NCBI RefSeq assembly: GCF_042666875.1
Contig: NZ_JBHTCX010000008.1
Span: 62,001 to 126,000, forward strand
Length of the DNA: 64,000 bases
Direction: 5' to 3'
Source: Brachybacterium sp042666875
GTDB taxonomy: Bacteria > Actinomycetota > Actinomycetes > Actinomycetales > Dermabacteraceae
In this document: positions 8,186 to 15,491 of the stretch, piece by piece
Layout of the letters: every line of letters begins with the position of its first letter
Position numbering within the stretch: position 1 is the stretch's first letter
Translations under genes and position numbers: made by a program
The notes under the pieces: model-generated
What the model was told of the DNA's origin: nothing
Databases searched by the model: none
What the model saw: only the letters and a program-made list of their open reading frames with translations

Positions 8186-10398
8186 GCGAAGAGAACGTGG
8201 TCCTGGGAGGCCGCTACGTGCTGGGGCGCATCCTCGGGACAGGCGGCATGGCCGAGGTGTTCCTGGCGGAGGACACCCGCCTGCACCGCACGGTCGCCGT
8301 CAAGGTGCTGCGCTCCGATCTGGCCCGGGATTCCAATTTTCAGGAGAGGTTCCGCCGTGAGGCGCACAGCGCCGCCTCGCTGAACCATCCCTCGATCGTC
8401 GCCGTGTACGACACCGGCGAGGAGCACCAGAGCACGGTCACCGGCGCCGACGTCACCATCCCCTACATCGTGATGGAGTACGTCCACGGCACCACGCTGC
8501 GCGAGCACGTCGACCCCCCGATGGACGCCCATCAGGCCGGGGAGGTCATGGCCGCGCTGCTCAGCGCCCTGGAGTACTCGCACCGGGCCGGGATCGTCCA
8601 CCGCGACATCAAGCCGGGCAACGTGATGATCACCGACTCGGGCGCGGTCAAGGTCATGGACTTCGGCATCGCCCGCGCGGTCGCCGACGCCACCAGCGCG
8701 ATGACGGCCACCCAGGCCGTGATGGGCACCGCCCAGTACCTCTCGCCGGAGCAGGCCCGCGGCCAGCTGGTCGATGCCCGCTCGGACATCTACTCCGCCG
8801 CGTGCGTGATGTACGAGATGCTCACCGGGCGCCCGCCGTTCACCGGCGACACCCCGGTCTCCATCGCCTACCAGCACGTGCGCGAGGAGCCTCAGCCCCC
8901 GTCGGCCTACAACCCCGCGATCACGCCCGCGCTGGATGCCGTGATCCTCACGGGCCTGGCCAAGGACCGCGAGAAGCGCTACCCCAGCGCCGTCGCGTTC
9001 TCCCGCGACATCGCCGCCGCCGTCTCCGGCCGCACCCCGGCACTGGTCGCCGGGGCCGTCCCGGCAGGGTCCGACGCCGAGGCAACCACCGTGCTGGGCC
9101 CGGTCGGCGACGCCACCGAGGCCCTGCCGGCGATGAGCGCTGCCGGCGCGGCCGCCGGGGCGGGAGCGGCCACGACCACGCGGGCCGCGGACTGGAGCAG
9201 CGGCGCGCCCGCTGAGCCCACCGGTCTCACTCCCCACTCCCCCGCGGAGGTCGAGGAGGAGCCGAAGCGCAAGCGCCCCTGGTGGCTGATCATCCTGGTC
9301 CTGCTCGCCGTCCTCGCCCTGATCGCCGCCGCGCTGGTCTACTTCAATCCGTTCGGACCCTCCGAGCCGGAGACGGTGGCGGTGCCGGCCGTGGCCGGGG
9401 AGACCGAGGACGAGGCCCGCACGATCCTCGACGAGGCCGGGCTCGAGGCCGAGTTCAGCCAGGTCGCCTCCCAGGACGTGGAGGCCGGGACCGTCATCGA
9501 GACCGATCCGCCGGAGGGCGAGGAGGTCGAGGTCGGCTCCACCGTGGCGGTGACCGTCTCCGCCGGTCCGGAGGCGGTGGAGGTCCCCGACGTCACGGAC
9601 ATGAGCCGCGAGGAGGCCGAACAGGCCCTCGAGGACGCCGGGCTCGACTCCGAGGTCGCCGGCGAGGAGGATGCGGCGAAGGAGCGCGGCACCGTGCTGC
9701 GGTCCGATCCGCAGGGCGGCACCAGCACCGAGCGCGGCACCGTGGTGCAGCTGACCGTCGCCTCGGGCGACGTCGAGATCCCCAACGTCGAGGGCGTCGC
9801 CCTGGAGCAGGCCCAGGAGTCCCTGGAGGCGCGCGGCTTCGAGGTCGCCTCCTCCGAGCGGGAGGACGCCGAGGCGGACCCGGGCACGGTGCTCACCCAG
9901 ACGCCCACCGCCGAGAGCGGGACCGCGCCGTACGGCTCCCGGGTCGACCTGGTGGTGGCCGCGGCGCCCGGCCCCGTGGCGGTTCCCAACGTCACCGGCC
10001 GCACGCTCGAGGAAGCCCAGCAGGTGCTCGGCGATGAGGGCTTCGGCACCGTCACGGAGCGGGAGAACTCCGACAGCGTGGAGGAGGGACGGGTGATCCG
10101 CACCGACCCCGAGGCCAACGAGGACGCCGAGCGCGGCTCGACCGTGACCATCGTGGTCTCCGACGGGCCGGAGGCCACGCCCTCGCCGACCCCCAGCGAC
10201 TCACCGAGCCCGTCGCCCAGCGACACCCCGAGCGAGACGCCCAGCGAGACGCCGAGCGAGACGCCGAGTGAGGAGACCGGCGGCGGGAACGGCAACGGTG
10301 GCGGCAACGGCAACGGTGGCGGCAACGGCAATGGCGGCGGCGGAAACGGCGGCGGCAACGTCGACGAGGCCGTCGGAGGAGGAAACGGTGGCGACTGA
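8182..10398 (+). CDS. pknB: PASTA-domain Ser/Thr protein kinase PknB
   Basis: A 738-residue receptor kinase that senses muropeptides or lipid II and controls growth and division. The kinase domain (about 10-275) has GTGGMAEVF, Lys41, HRDIKPGN with Asp142 and DFGIAR. One membrane segment lies near residues 366-388. Four PASTA repeats follow (about 395-655; each starts with a VPxV-type strand such as VPDVTDMSREEAEQAL). The extracellular end is unusual: a Ser/Pro/Thr/Glu-rich stalk and then a Gly/Asn-rich repeat tail (GGNGNGGGNGNG) of about 45 residues. The last 11 bases overlap the next gene. Confidence 0.95.
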   Translation: MSEENVVLGGRYVLGRILGTGGMAEVFLAEDTRLHRTVAVKVLRSDLARDSNFQERFRREAHSAASLNHPSIVAVYDTGEEHQSTVTGADVTIPYIVMEYVHGTTLREHVDPPMDAHQAGEVMAALLSALEYSHRAGIVHRDIKPGNVMITDSGAVKVMDFGIARAVADATSAMTATQAVMGTAQYLSPEQARGQLVDARSDIYSAACVMYEMLTGRPPFTGDTPVSIAYQHVREEPQPPSAYNPAITPALDAVILTGLAKDREKRYPSAVAFSRDIAAAVSGRTPALVAGAVPAGSDAEATTVLGPVGDATEALPAMSAAGAAAGAGAATTTRAADWSSGAPAEPTGLTPHSPAEVEEEPKRKRPWWLIILVLLAVLALIAAALVYFNPFGPSEPETVAVPAVAGETEDEARTILDEAGLEAEFSQVASQDVEAGTVIETDPPEGEEVEVGSTVAVTVSAGPEAVEVPDVTDMSREEAEQALEDAGLDSEVAGEEDAAKERGTVLRSDPQGGTSTERGTVVQLTVASGDVEIPNVEGVALEQAQESLEARGFEVASSEREDAEADPGTVLTQTPTAESGTAPYGSRVDLVVAAAPGPVAVPNVTGRTLEEAQQVLGDEGFGTVTERENSDSVEEGRVIRTDPEANEDAERGSTVTIVVSDGPEATPSPTPSDSPSPSPSDTPSETPSETPSETPSEETGGGNGNGGGNGNGGGNGNGGGGNGGGNVDEAVGGGNGGD

Positions 10399-11047
10399 TA
10401 CCTCTCCGGCTCGCGTGCTGGTCATCGACAACTACGACAGCTTCGTCTACACGATCGTCGGGTACCTCCAGCAGATGGGCGCCCGGACCGTCGTGGTGCG
10501 CAACGACGAGGTCCCCGCCGACGAGGCGGGCGCCGTCGACCTCACCGGATTCGACGGGGTGCTCATCTCCCCCGGTCCCGGCAACCCGACCACGGCCGGC
10601 CGCACCCTCGAGGTGATCGGCGCCTGCGCCGAGGGATCCGTGCCGATGCTCGGAGTCTGCCTGGGCCATCAGGCGCTGGGTCAGTACTTCGGGGCCACCG
10701 TCGGCCATGCCCCGCAGCTCATGCACGGGCGCACCAGCGACCTCACCCATGAGGGGCGCAGCGTCTTCGCCGGGGCCCCGTCGCCGATGACGGCGACCCG
10801 CTATCACTCGCTGACCGTCGTGCCCGAGACGATCCCCGAGGTCCTCGAGATCACCGCCCGCACCGCCGATGGCATGGTGATGGGCCTGGTCCACCGCGAG
10901 CTCCCGCTGCACGGCGTCCAGTTCCACCCCGAGTCCGTGCTCACCGAGAACGGGCACCTGATGCTGGCGCGGTTCCTCGAGCTGTGCGACGGCATCGACG
11001 CCGCCGAGCGCTCCGCGGGGCTGAAGCCCCTCATGACCGCCGGCTGA
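10388..11047 (+). CDS. trpG: Glutamine amidotransferase, anthranilate/aminodeoxychorismate synthase component II
   Basis: A 219-residue class I glutamine amidotransferase that supplies ammonia to chorismate for tryptophan or folate synthesis. It shows DNYDSFVYTI at the start, the nucleophile motif GVCLGHQ and the catalytic HPESVLT near the end. The GTG at 10388 is preceded by a near-ideal GGAGGAGGAAAC site lying inside the last codons of pknB, so the two genes overlap by 11 bases. The same trpG/pabA position beside pknB is found in mycobacteria. Without a neighbouring component I, trpG and pabA cannot be told apart, and one subunit may serve both pathways. Confidence 0.88.
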   Translation: MATDTSPARVLVIDNYDSFVYTIVGYLQQMGARTVVVRNDEVPADEAGAVDLTGFDGVLISPGPGNPTTAGRTLEVIGACAEGSVPMLGVCLGHQALGQYFGATVGHAPQLMHGRTSDLTHEGRSVFAGAPSPMTATRYHSLTVVPETIPEVLEITARTADGMVMGLVHRELPLHGVQFHPESVLTENGHLMLARFLELCDGIDAAERSAGLKPLMTAG

Positions 11048-11064
11048 GCACGCGGCGGCACGGG

Positions 11065-11259
11065 TCAGACGGCCGGCGCACCGGTCTGGCCGGGGGCTCC
11101 GCGGGAGCCGACGAGTCCGTCGTTCAGCGGCACGTAGGGCGCGATCGCGGGGAAGACCCACCCGAACAGGGCCACCACGATCGCAGCCAGCAGCAGCACG
11201 GTGATCACGATGCGCGCCCAGCGGGGGCCGGGCAGGTGCCGGAACAGCCAGGCGTACAT
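11065..11259 (-). CDS. Small single-pass membrane protein, actinobacterial conserved hypothetical
   Basis: A 64-residue protein with one membrane segment (residues about 17-38, ARIVITVLLLAAIVVALFGW) followed by FPAIAPYVP and a Gly/Pro-rich tail. Small proteins with this opening (MYxxLxxxLPGPxxxR) are commonly encoded next to the class E sortase in Micrococcales. The start codon shares one base with the sortase stop (TGATG), implying coupling. Function is unknown. The gene converges on trpG with only 17 bases between the stops. Confidence 0.8.
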   Translation of the reverse strand: MYAWLFRHLPGPRWARIVITVLLLAAIVVALFGWVFPAIAPYVPLNDGLVGSRGAPGQTGAPAV

Positions 11260-12113
11260 CAGCTCTCCTCCTCGCGCGCCACGGGGAGGGTGACGGCCGC
11301 CGCGGTCGCGTCCTCCTCGTCACTCCCGTCGGTCGCTCTCTCCGCTGCGCCGGCCCCGTCGGACGCCCCGCCCTGCGCGGCGAGGGCCTCCGGGATCCCG
11401 TCGGCACGGTCGGTCCAGTACGCGAACTCGGCGTGGACGATGTAGCGCTCGCGCGCCGAGTACATCGGGTGGCAGGCCGTCAGGGTCAGCATCCGCTCGG
11501 TGGGCTCGGCCTCGGGATCCGCCGGGTTCGGGGCGATCACCTCGACGTCCTGGGGCATCACGATCAGCGACTCGGTGACCTCGTAGACGTAGAACGCCTC
11601 GGCGGTCTCGACGACGATCGGATCGCCCGCCTCGAGCCGGGCGATGTCCTCGAACGGTCGACCGTAGGTGTTGCGGTGCCCGGCCACGGAGAAGTTCCCG
11701 ACCTGGCCGGGCAGTGCGGTCTCGGGATAGTGGCCCACGCCCTTGACGTTGAGGACGTCCTCGAGGCTCACGCCCTCGGCCAGTGGGAAGCGGTCGCGAT
11801 CGAAGGCGGGCACGTGCATGGTGCCCCACACCATGTTCTCGCCGGGGATCTCGGGCACCGGGGGCGGGCCCTCCTGGGCGGGGGCGATGCGCTCCTGGTC
11901 GACCTGACCCCACTCGGAGTCGAGGCCGGCGATGATGCCGGACTGCTCGCGATCGGCCATGACGTCGGTCCACCACAGCTGCCACACCAGGAACAGCAGC
12001 AGCAGCGCGCCCGCCGTCAGCAGCAGCTCCCCCAGGACACCTATCACGCCGCCGACGACGCCCGGCCCGCGCTGCTGCGGCCGCGCGCGGTGCCTGGAAC
12101 GTCGGGCCATCAT
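11259..12113 (-). CDS. Class E sortase
   Basis: A 284-residue membrane-anchored transpeptidase that links LPXTG/LAXTG-type surface proteins to the wall. An N-terminal membrane helix (about 20-48) precedes the sortase domain. Catalytic residues are visible: His in GHRNTYG, Cys in LTLTACHPMYS and Arg in ARERYIV. The start at 12113 overlaps the DUF881 gene stop (ATGA). A Glu/Asp/Ala-rich tail follows the domain. No obvious sortase substrate is encoded in this window, so the enzyme probably serves proteins elsewhere (housekeeping role). Confidence 0.92.
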   Translation of the reverse strand: MMARRSRHRARPQQRGPGVVGGVIGVLGELLLTAGALLLLFLVWQLWWTDVMADREQSGIIAGLDSEWGQVDQERIAPAQEGPPPVPEIPGENMVWGTMHVPAFDRDRFPLAEGVSLEDVLNVKGVGHYPETALPGQVGNFSVAGHRNTYGRPFEDIARLEAGDPIVVETAEAFYVYEVTESLIVMPQDVEVIAPNPADPEAEPTERMLTLTACHPMYSARERYIVHAEFAYWTDRADGIPEALAAQGGASDGAGAAERATDGSDEEDATAAAVTLPVAREEES

Positions 12114-12916
12114 GCGGCCTGCGCGACGTCGAGCGTGAGGGACCCCGAGAAGGCGGGCAGGGTCTGCGAGTCCAGCGTCTCGATGCGCTCCCCCAGACCC
12201 ACGTAGTCCACCCATTCACGGTACACCGAGACCCCCTGCGACTCGTCGAGCGCTGCGAGCATCTCCTCGGTGGGGCCGATGACGGTGATCACGAAGGGCG
12301 GGGAGTAGACGCGGCCTTCCAGCAGCAGCGTGTTGCCGGCGCAGCGGAAGGCACTGCCGTTGATCACACGCTGGTCCTGCAGCATCATCGCCTCCGCCCC
12401 GCCGGCCCACAGCGCGTTGATGTAGGACTCCATGTCCTGCTGGTGGACCACGAGATCATCGGGCTCGACGTCCGGGACGGAACCCAGCGCGCTGTTGGGC
12501 GCGTCGGTCAGGGTGATGCGCAGGGCGGGCCCGCTGACCTCGCTGAGCCCGACGGCGTCGGAGACCTCCGTGGTGCGCTCGTCGGCCGCGGCGTTCCCGC
12601 CCTCCTGCGTCAGCTCCTCGATCTCCGCGCGCTTGGCCTCCGCGTCCTCGGTGAGCTCCTCGATCGTCCGCCCGCGCTCCTGCAGCACCCCGGCGACGTC
12701 GCCGCTCTCGTCACGCAGCGAGCTTCCGCCGGCCAGCCGGCCGGTGGTGGCGAACAGGAGACCGCACAGGATCATCACGGCCACGACCCCGATCCGGCCC
12801 CGGACCCGACGCGACGACGGGGCCGCAGGCCCGGCGGGGCCGGGGGCGGGAGTGGGATGCTCGGCCGACTCGACGGGGTCGGCGCCGTCAGCGCGGTTCG
12901 CGGGATCTTCCGCCAT
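12110..12916 (-). CDS. DUF881 family membrane protein
   Basis: A 268-residue protein with a Pro/Ala-rich cytoplasmic start, one membrane segment (residues about 45-63, IGVVAVMILCGLLFATTGRL), a coiled-coil-like stretch (RTIEELTEDAEAKRAEIEEL) and a C-terminal DUF881 domain (ALRITLTDAP, VVHQQDMESYINALWAGGAE, AFRCAGNTLLLEGRVYSPPF). ATG at 12916 is preferred to the upstream GTG at 12922 because AGGAG lies five bases before it. DUF881 genes sit beside crgA and the sortase in many actinobacteria and are linked to division by context only. Confidence 0.9.
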   Translation of the reverse strand: MAEDPANRADGADPVESAEHPTPAPGPAGPAAPSSRRVRGRIGVVAVMILCGLLFATTGRLAGGSSLRDESGDVAGVLQERGRTIEELTEDAEAKRAEIEELTQEGGNAAADERTTEVSDAVGLSEVSGPALRITLTDAPNSALGSVPDVEPDDLVVHQQDMESYINALWAGGAEAMMLQDQRVINGSAFRCAGNTLLLEGRVYSPPFVITVIGPTEEMLAALDESQGVSVYREWVDYVGLGERIETLDSQTLPAFSGSLTLDVAQAA

Positions 12917-13031
12917 GGTCACTCCTCGCTTCGCGCCCTCAGTCGACGACCATTACCCTAGGCCAAGGTCCGCGTCCGCGGGCCCGTGCGGCACCGCCGC
13001 GCGATCGGCCGCCTCGAGGGAGCACCGTTTC

Positions 13032-13670
13032 ATGGCCAGGAGCAGGAAGAAGTCGTCCGCGCGCGCGACGTCGAAGGCGAAAGCTGGGGACACGCCCGTC
13101 GCGCCCGAGACGGACGACCTCGACGAGCTCGGCTCCGACGGCAGCGGGACGGATGCGGCCGAGGCCGACGGCACGGCCACGTCCGACGCGGCCGACGGCG
13201 ACAGCGCTGCCGGCAGCGGCGCAGACCACGCCGGGACAGACGTAGACGCAGACGATGCCTCGGAAGCCACGAGCCCCGAGAGCGCCAGCGGCAAGGAGCC
13301 CGTGAAGCGCTCACGCGCCGCGGGGGCGAAGGACCCGGTGGCGACGAAGGGCAAGCGCTCCGGCGGCAAGAGCACGAGCGCGGGCAGCGAGGTCACCGAG
13401 AAGGCGAAGGACGCCACGCGCACTCCGTCGGCGAAGAAGGCCGCGGCGGCGGAGACCGCTCGCACCACGCGGCGCCGGGTCGCCGCGGAGGCGCCGAATC
13501 CCCCGTGGCTGGCGCCCGCCGCGGTGGTGTTCCTGATCCTGGGCCTGCTCTACCTGGTCACGTACTACCTCTCCAGCGGCCAGCTGCCGCTGCCGATCGG
13601 CGACTGGAACCTCGCGGCCGGCTTCGGTGTGATGCTCGTCGGCGGCGGCATGCTGATGTTCTGGAAATAG
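13032..13670 (+). CDS. crgA: Cell division protein CrgA with a long N-terminal extension
   Basis: The last 80 or so of 212 residues match CrgA, the two-helix membrane protein that interacts with FtsZ, FtsI/PbpA and other septal proteins: NPPWLAPAAVVFLILGLLYL, then a loop with LPIGDWN and a second helix ending MLMFWK. CrgA is usually 80-95 residues. Here about 125 residues precede the core, rich in Ala, Lys, Ser, Asp and Glu (acidic then basic). ATG at 13032 is the first good start after the divergent DUF881 gene. Third-position GC stays high through the extension, so it is probably translated. Confidence 0.9.
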   Translation: MARSRKKSSARATSKAKAGDTPVAPETDDLDELGSDGSGTDAAEADGTATSDAADGDSAAGSGADHAGTDVDADDASEATSPESASGKEPVKRSRAAGAKDPVATKGKRSGGKSTSAGSEVTEKAKDATRTPSAKKAAAAETARTTRRRVAAEAPNPPWLAPAAVVFLILGLLYLVTYYLSSGQLPLPIGDWNLAAGFGVMLVGGGMLMFWK

Positions 13671-13675
13671 GCGCC

Positions 13676-13742
13676 GCCGGACAGAGCTCCGCCGGACAGA
13701 GCTCCGCCGGACACAGCTCCGCCGCACAGAGCACTGCCGGAC
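13676..13742 (+). repeat. 15-bp tandem repeat after crgA
   Basis: About 4.5 copies of a 15-base unit, GCCGGACAGAGCTCC. The first two copies are identical, the third has one change and the fourth several. It begins six bases after the crgA stop and ends just before the hairpin at 13745-13776. Confidence 0.85.
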
Positions 13743-13744
13743 CC

Positions 13745-13776
13745 GCGCGCGATGGGGAGTTCTCCCCACCGCGCGC
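13745..13776. terminator. Strong hairpin, probable crgA terminator
   Basis: GCGCGCG-A-TGGGGAG pairs with CTCCCCA-C-CGCGCGC around a 2-4 base loop: 14 of 15 pairs. There is no T-run, as is common in high-GC actinobacteria. Confidence 0.6.
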
Positions 13777-13791
13777 TGGGTCGCGCCCGGG

Positions 13792-13797
13792 TAGTCT
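13792..13797 (+). promoter_or_regulatory. Candidate -10 for the LppM-like gene
   Basis: TAGTCT, 64 bases upstream of the lipoprotein start, fits TANNNT. No firm -35 was found. Confidence 0.3.
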
Positions 13798-13861
13798 GAC
13801 CTCGACCGACCACCTCCAGGGGCCGACAGGCAGCTGGGGCCCATGATCCGACGGGGGAACC

Positions 13862-14785
13862 ATGAACACCATCTCGGCGCGGCGCCGGCTGATCGCCGTC
13901 TTCGTCCTGCCGTTCGTCCTGCTCCTCGCCGGATGCGGGCGTCTGCACGCCGACTACGAGATCCAGGACGTCGACACGATGAACGTGTCCGTCGACTTCG
14001 GGATCGAGTCGGAGCTCATCGAAGGCGAGTACGCCAGCGCCGAGGAGATGTGCAGCGACTCGCAGCAGGAGGGCGAAGCCACCTTCGGCCAGGCCGAGGT
14101 CACTCCGTACGAAGAGGACGGGTACTGGGGCTGCCGCGCGTCGGGCGTCCTGGAGCGCGCACAGTTCGCCGAGGGCATGGAGCTGACCGAGGAGGACGGC
14201 CAGTTCCACCTCACGATGGACCTGGGGACCGACGGGGAGTCCCTCAGCCAGGAGGATCTCGAGTTCGCCTACGGCGACCAGATCAACGAATTCGACTTCC
14301 GGGCCACCTTCGCCTTCCCGGGCAAGGTGCTCGAGTCCCGCGGCGGCACGATCGACGGCAACACCGTCACCTACACGGACGTCAGCGAGTTCTCCGAGGG
14401 CGTGGACATCACGGCAGAAGCCGGCGGGTTCCCCTGGTGGATCGTCATCGTCATCGCGCTCGTGCTGGGCTTCCTCCTGCTTCTCGTGCTCGCGGCCGTG
14501 GCGTTCTTCGTAATCCGGTCGCGACGCAAGAAGGGTGGCGGCTCCGGTGGTGCGAGCGTTCCGGCGGCCTTCGGCGGCCCGGGGTCCCAGGCGCCCGCAG
14601 CAGCTCCGCAGGGCGGCCAGGGCCAGCCGTGGGGCCAGGCCTCGCCGCCGCCCGCGCCTCCGCAGGGCGGCCAGGGTCAGCAGTGGGGCCAGCCGAACCA
14701 GGGCTATGGCTACCCGGGAAGCGATCCGCAGAACCCGCAGGGCGACAACCGGCCTCCGCAGCCGCCGCAGGCTCCGAGCTGGTGA
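13862..14785 (+). CDS. LppM-family lipoprotein with C-terminal membrane helix
   Basis: A 307-residue protein with a type II signal peptide (lipobox LLAGC, Cys near residue 25), an exported domain of about 180 residues resembling the mycobacterial LppM/phosphatidylinositol-binding region, one membrane helix (about residues 197-222, FPWWIVIVIALVLGF) and a Gly/Gln/Pro-rich cytoplasmic tail (PQGGQGQ repeats). The start at 13862 follows GGGGGAACC. It stands alone between crgA and the tRNA. The LppM assignment rests on layout and motif feel, not on a search. Confidence 0.75.
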   Translation: MNTISARRRLIAVFVLPFVLLLAGCGRLHADYEIQDVDTMNVSVDFGIESELIEGEYASAEEMCSDSQQEGEATFGQAEVTPYEEDGYWGCRASGVLERAQFAEGMELTEEDGQFHLTMDLGTDGESLSQEDLEFAYGDQINEFDFRATFAFPGKVLESRGGTIDGNTVTYTDVSEFSEGVDITAEAGGFPWWIVIVIALVLGFLLLLVLAAVAFFVIRSRRKKGGGSGGASVPAAFGGPGSQAPAAAPQGGQGQPWGQASPPPAPPQGGQGQQWGQPNQGYGYPGSDPQNPQGDNRPPQPPQAPSW

Positions 14786-14840
14786 TCGCCCGGCCGACGG
14801 GCCGGTCGTGCACCGTGTGAGCAGGCTCATGGGCGCACGA

Positions 14841-14870
14841 TTGGCGCCGATCTGGCCGGGGTACTAGACT
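14841..14870 (+). promoter_or_regulatory. Promoter of tRNA-Arg
   Basis: TTGGCG (14841-14846) and TAGACT (14865-14870) are separated by 18 bases and lie 24 bases before the mature tRNA 5' end. Confidence 0.6.
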
Positions 14871-14894
14871 CGACCAGGTCGGTTTCACCGGCAG

Positions 14895-14967
14895 GCGCCC
14901 GTAGCTTAACGGATAGAGCATCTGACTACGGATCAGAAGGTTGGGGGTTCGAATCCCTCCGGGCGCA
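14895..14967 (+). tRNA. tRNA-Arg (anticodon ACG)
   Basis: A 73-base cloverleaf. Acceptor stem GCGCCCG/CGGGCGC with discriminator A; D arm GCTTAACGGATAGAGC; anticodon stem TCTGA/TCAGA with loop CTACGGA, so the anticodon is ACG (inosine-34, reading CGU/CGC/CGA); T arm with GGTTCGAATCC. CCA is not encoded. Confidence 0.95.
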
Positions 14968-14975
14968 CTTCAGGA

Positions 14976-15017
14976 AAACGGCCCTGACCAGCGAGAATTC
15001 GCTGATCAGGGCCGTTT
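14976..15017. terminator. Bidirectional terminator between tRNA-Arg and arsR
   Basis: AAACGGCCCTGA-C-CAGCG pairs with CGCTG-A-TCAGGGCCGTTT around a six-base loop: 17 pairs with one mismatch, with A/T runs at both ends. It can end the tRNA transcript on the plus strand and the arsR transcript on the minus strand. Confidence 0.9.
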
Positions 15018-15053
15018 CGCGTCGGCGGGCGAGCTGGGCGGTCCCGGCGCGGC

Positions 15054-15401
15054 TCAGTAGCCGTGCGGGTCCTCCCCCTCGGCCACACCGGTGACGTGCT
15101 CGGCGTGCGAGAGCGACTCGGCCAGCAGCCGCCGCACATGGGTGTCCGACGCGCTGTAGAAGGCGAACGTCCCCTCCCTGCGGCTCTGGACCAGCCCGGC
15201 AAGGCGCAGCTTCGCCAGATGCTGGCTGATCGCAGCCGGGCTGGCACCCACCGCGTCGGCCAGAGCATTGACGCTGGACTCCTCGTGGAACAGGGCCCAG
15301 AGGATCTTCACCCGAGTGGGATCGGAGAGCATCCGGAAGGTGCCGACGGCGATCTGCGCATGCTCGTCGTCGGGAACGCGGCGCACGGGCTCGTCATGCA
15401 T
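15054..15401 (-). CDS. ArsR/SmtB-family metal-responsive repressor
   Basis: A 115-residue winged-helix repressor (MLSDPTRVKILWAL, then ISQHLAKLRLAGLV as recognition helix). The C-terminal helix carries a complete alpha-5 metal site: DTH, ten residues, then HAEH. This D-x-H...H-x-x-H set is what SmtB, CzrA and NmtR use to bind Zn(II), Co(II) or Ni(II). The alpha-3 Cys pair of ArsR/CadC sensors is absent. It is divergent from a CDF exporter, so it most likely represses that gene until metal rises. Confidence 0.9.
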   Translation of the reverse strand: MHDEPVRRVPDDEHAQIAVGTFRMLSDPTRVKILWALFHEESSVNALADAVGASPAAISQHLAKLRLAGLVQSRREGTFAFYSASDTHVRRLLAESLSHAEHVTGVAEGEDPHGY

Positions 15402-15459
15402 GGCCCTACCTTATGGGGTGGGAGCTCTGGTCCACGGCGCCTGCCGGGACACATCTTGC

Positions 15460-15481
15460 TATCTGCATGTATACGCAGATA
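15460..15481. promoter_or_regulatory. Operator-like inverted repeat between arsR and the CDF gene
   Basis: Perfect seven-base arms TATCTGC and GCAGATA are separated by ATGTATAC. The shape (AT-rich centre, 22 bp overall) resembles SmtB/NmtR operators. It lies 11 bases before the CDF start and 58 bases before the arsR start, so it could cover the exporter promoter. Confidence 0.65.
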
Positions 15482-15491
15482 CATTCTCCAG

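Noticed and set aside
13030..13314. Minus-strand reading frames opposite the crgA extension
   Set aside because: Their Arg/Ser/Ala-rich translation is what the complement of Ala/Asp/Ser-rich coding sequence gives. The plus frame continues without break into the CrgA core.
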